NCBI GenBank assembly: GCA_900766055.1
Contig: CAAFTZ010000093.1
Span: forward strand, 1 to 42,729
Length of the DNA stretch: 42,729 nucleotides
Direction: 5' to 3'
Source: an uncultured Parasutterella sp.
Lineage (GTDB): Bacteria > Pseudomonadota > Gammaproteobacteria > Burkholderiales > Burkholderiaceae_F
Below are positions 41,159-42,729 of the stretch, piece by piece (positions within the stretch are counted from its first letter, which is position 1; each line of letters begins with the position of its first letter). Under the pieces are notes generated by a model. It made no database searches and was not told where the DNA came from. It saw nothing but the letters and a program-made list of their open reading frames with translations. Both the position numbers and the translations under genes were made by a program.

Positions 41159-41527
41159 TTAGAGAACTTCAGGAGCGAGGGAAACAATCTTCATGAAGCG
41201 TTCGGTACGCAGTTCACGCGTAACCGGCCCGAAGATACGTGTTCCGATCGGTTCCAGTTTGTTGTTAAGCAAAACAGCAGCATTGCCGTCAAAGCAGATA
41301 GAAGAGCCGTCAGGACGACGAACGCCTTTAGCAGTTCTAACAACAACGGCAGAGTAGACTTCGCCTTTTTTGACGCGGCCGCGCGGGGCTGCATCTTTGA
41401 CGGTCACTTTGATAATGTCGCCAATATTAGCGTAACGGCGTTTGGAGCCGCCCAACACTTTAATACATTGAACTGAACGTGCACCGGTGTTGTCGGCTAC
41501 GTCCAGATTAGATTGCATCTGAATCAT
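41159..41527 (-). CDS. rplN: 50S ribosomal protein L14
   Basis: 122 residues. MIQMQSNLDVADNTGARSVQ, CIKVLGGSKRRYANIGDII and the C-terminal FMKIVSLAPEVL are diagnostic. First gene of the spc operon; its stop lies within the ribosome site of rplX. A 273-bp gap separates it from rpsQ. Confidence 0.97.
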   Translation of the reverse strand: MIQMQSNLDVADNTGARSVQCIKVLGGSKRRYANIGDIIKVTVKDAAPRGRVKKGEVYSAVVVRTAKGVRRPDGSSICFDGNAAVLLNNKLEPIGTRIFGPVTRELRTERFMKIVSLAPEVL

Positions 41528-41710
41528 GGTTTTATATATTCCAACTTATTCCGAGTTCGACGCGATTCGCGGCGCTCGGCCAGTTTTGGTCCCGTCCGGG
41601 AGAAGAGTTTCCAATTCAATCTCACAGATACCCGCAAGCTTTGTGGGTTGTTCAAAAAAACCGGAACCCCAAGAACCTCTAACTACTTAATCCGAAAGAA
41701 ATTCTTTCGC
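41528..41710 (-). promoter_or_regulatory. Leader/promoter region of the spc operon
   Basis: The gap downstream of the rpsQ terminator must hold the start of the next transcript. On the minus strand TTGAAC followed 19 nt later by TATCTG (around 41631-41661) is a weak promoter candidate. A perfect palindrome, CGAAAGAAATTCTTTCG (41693-41709), lies just upstream of it. Confidence 0.4.
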
Positions 41711-41768
41711 AAAAAGAACTAGAGAGCCGCAAGTATATCCGATACACGGATAACATTGCAAGCTCTCT
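41711..41768 (-). terminator. Terminator between the S10 and spc operons
   Basis: AGAGAGC (41721-41727) pairs with GCTCTCT (41762-41768), with TATCC/GGATA and GCAA/TTGC pairing inside, followed on the minus strand by TTCTTTTT. It lies 33 bp after rpsQ. Confidence 0.85.
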
Positions 41769-41800
41769 AAAGTGCTTATTAAGATCTATTTACAAATCAA

Positions 41801-42058
41801 TTAGATTTCAGCACGTTCGACGATCTTGGAAACTGTCCAGGATTTCGTGCGGGAAATCGGACGTGTTTCGGAGATTTCGACGATATCGCCTTCTCTAACG
41901 TCATTGTTTTCGTCATGAACATGATACTTCTTGCTCTTGACGACGATCTTTCCGATCGGGTGTTTAACCTTACGTTCGACAAGAACCGTAACAGTCTTGT
42001 CCATCTTGGTGCTAATAGCTTTGCCGATCAGCGTGCGTGTCAGTTTGTTTTCGCTCAT
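41801..42058 (-). CDS. rpsQ: 30S ribosomal protein S17
   Basis: 85 residues. RTLIGKAISTKMDKTVTVLV and GDIVEISETRPISRTKSW are diagnostic. Overlaps rpmC by 4 bp; last gene of the S10 operon as in E. coli. Confidence 0.97.
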   Translation of the reverse strand: MSENKLTRTLIGKAISTKMDKTVTVLVERKVKHPIGKIVVKSKKYHVHDENNDVREGDIVEISETRPISRTKSWTVSKIVERAEI

Positions 42059-42249
42059 TTCGTCGCTGCCTTCTGAGCAAGAATCGTACGGACGCGGGCG
42101 ATGTCGCGGCGTGTCTGACGAATCAGGCTCGTGTTTTCAAGTTGCTGATGAGACTTCTGCATGCGCAGATTAAACTGGGCTTTCAGAAGATCCTGCAGTT
42201 CTTTGTTAAGCGCAGCTTCGTCCATAGCGCGTAAATCTTTGGCTTTCAT
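42055..42249 (-). CDS. rpmC: 50S ribosomal protein L29
   Basis: 64 residues. MKAKDLRAMDEAALNKELQD and FNLRMQKSHQQLENTSLIRQ are diagnostic; the protein is two helices near the exit tunnel. 12 bp after rplP. Confidence 0.97.
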   Translation of the reverse strand: MKAKDLRAMDEAALNKELQDLLKAQFNLRMQKSHQQLENTSLIRQTRRDIARVRTILAQKAATK

Positions 42250-42261
42250 TCTGCACTCCTA

Positions 42262-42678
42262 TTACTGGCCGATTTGACGTGTAACGAACATGGACTTGAG
42301 CGGAAGCTTGGCCGCGGCAAGGCGGAAAGCTTCACGAGCAAGTGCTTCATCAACACCGTCAAGTTCATAAATGACGCGGCCCGGCTGAACCAAAGCAACC
42401 CAGAATTCGGGATTGCCTTTACCATTACCCATACGGACTTCAGCCGGTTTGGAGGAAATGGGTTTGTCCGGGAAAACGCGGATCCATACACGGCCACCGC
42501 GCTTGATGTGACGAGTGATCGCACGACGGGCAGCTTCGATCTGACGAGCTGTCAGACGACCGCGTTCTGTAACTTTCAGACCGAACTGGCCGAAAGAAAC
42601 CTTAGCACCTCTCTGGGCCAGACCGTAGTTACGGCCTTTCTGGTCCTTACGGTACTTAGTTCTGTTTGGTTGAAGCAT
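42262..42678 (-). CDS. rplP: 50S ribosomal protein L16
   Basis: 138 residues. MLQPNRTKYRKDQKGRNYGL, RQIEAARRAITRHIKRGGRV and the PEFWVALVQPGRVIYELDGV block are diagnostic. It borders the A-site tRNA elbow. Starts 2 bp after the rpsC stop. Confidence 0.97.
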   Translation of the reverse strand: MLQPNRTKYRKDQKGRNYGLAQRGAKVSFGQFGLKVTERGRLTARQIEAARRAITRHIKRGGRVWIRVFPDKPISSKPAEVRMGNGKGNPEFWVALVQPGRVIYELDGVDEALAREAFRLAAAKLPLKSMFVTRQIGQ

Positions 42679-42680
42679 GT

Positions 42681-42729
42681 TTATTCTCCTTCCTTAGCAG
42701 CGGCTGCGGGAGCGGGTTTGCGCGGAGCG
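42681..42729 (-). CDS. rpsC: 30S ribosomal protein S3 (C-terminal end only)
   Basis: The last 15 codons and stop are inside the window and read APRKPAPAAAAKEGE, a typical Pro/Ala/Lys-rich S3 tail. The position before rplP fixes the identity. Confidence 0.9.
   Translation of the reverse strand, partial: APRKPAPAAAAKEGE

Noticed and set aside
1..42729. CRISPR arrays, insertion sequences, prophage or integrase genes
   Set aside because: No regularly spaced repeats, transposase motifs or phage genes were seen on either strand.

Overview
The window is a chromosomal segment of a Gram-negative bacterium, most likely a betaproteobacterium of the order Burkholderiales. The gene content (NrfC/NrfD-type respiratory module, secreted fumarate-reductase-like flavoprotein, CpxxC-type periplasmic protein, moderate GC) would fit an anaerobic gut member of the Sutterellaceae (Sutterella/Parasutterella). 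The order-level call rests on gene order (aroK-aroB-dgt near ponA; folP-glmM-phoB-phoR; cyaY divergent from lptM-lysA; S10-spc-alpha ribosomal clusters). The family-level call is inference.

Layout. 1-1692: 3' part of a Tat-exported iron-sulfur lipoprotein and its NrfD membrane partner. 1763-5038 (minus): dgt, aroB, aroK and a half-size EamA transporter. 5219-8788 (plus): azlC-azlD amino-acid exporter and penicillin-binding protein 1A. 8891-10488 (minus): glnK-amtB behind a clear sigma-54/NtrC control region. 10805-13053: a RibD/DHFR-like reductase converging on a merR-dehydrogenase pair. 13188-13455: a promoter and strong terminator enclosing a ~230 nt transcript with no convincing ORF. 13552-17563: a periplasmic CPWC thioredoxin-fold protein, a secreted flavoprotein reductase, a phosphoglycerate-mutase-like protein with a signal peptide, and a frameshifted gene remnant. 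18095-18365 (minus): tRNA-Pro, tRNA-Arg, tRNA-His. 18590-23002 (minus): cyaY, folP, glmM, phoB, phoR. 23019-24671 (plus): lptM-lysA. 24672-27555: AT-rich spacer and an autotransporter lacking its N-terminus. 27822-31924 (plus): guaC, ppk2, engB, hemB. 32036-42729 (minus): hslR and then the end of the S10 operon, the spc operon and the alpha operon, from rpsC (partial) to rplQ.

Most of the window is housekeeping and I do not see a clear new multi-gene system. The most unusual points are the candidate structured RNA at 13223-13455, the exported phosphoglycerate mutase homologue, a PhoR kinase with no membrane segment in a pho locus without pst genes, the absence of pilMNOPQ from its usual place between ponA and aroK, the absence of infA between secY and rpmJ, and the headless autotransporter next to AT-rich DNA.

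Functional links: glnK-amtB is nitrogen-controlled ammonium uptake. aroK-aroB supply chorismate and folP uses its product pABA. glmM and ponA feed and perform peptidoglycan synthesis, and lysA closes the DAP/lysine branch. The last 10 kb is translation, protein export and transcription machinery. No insertion sequence, phage, CRISPR array or rRNA gene was seen.
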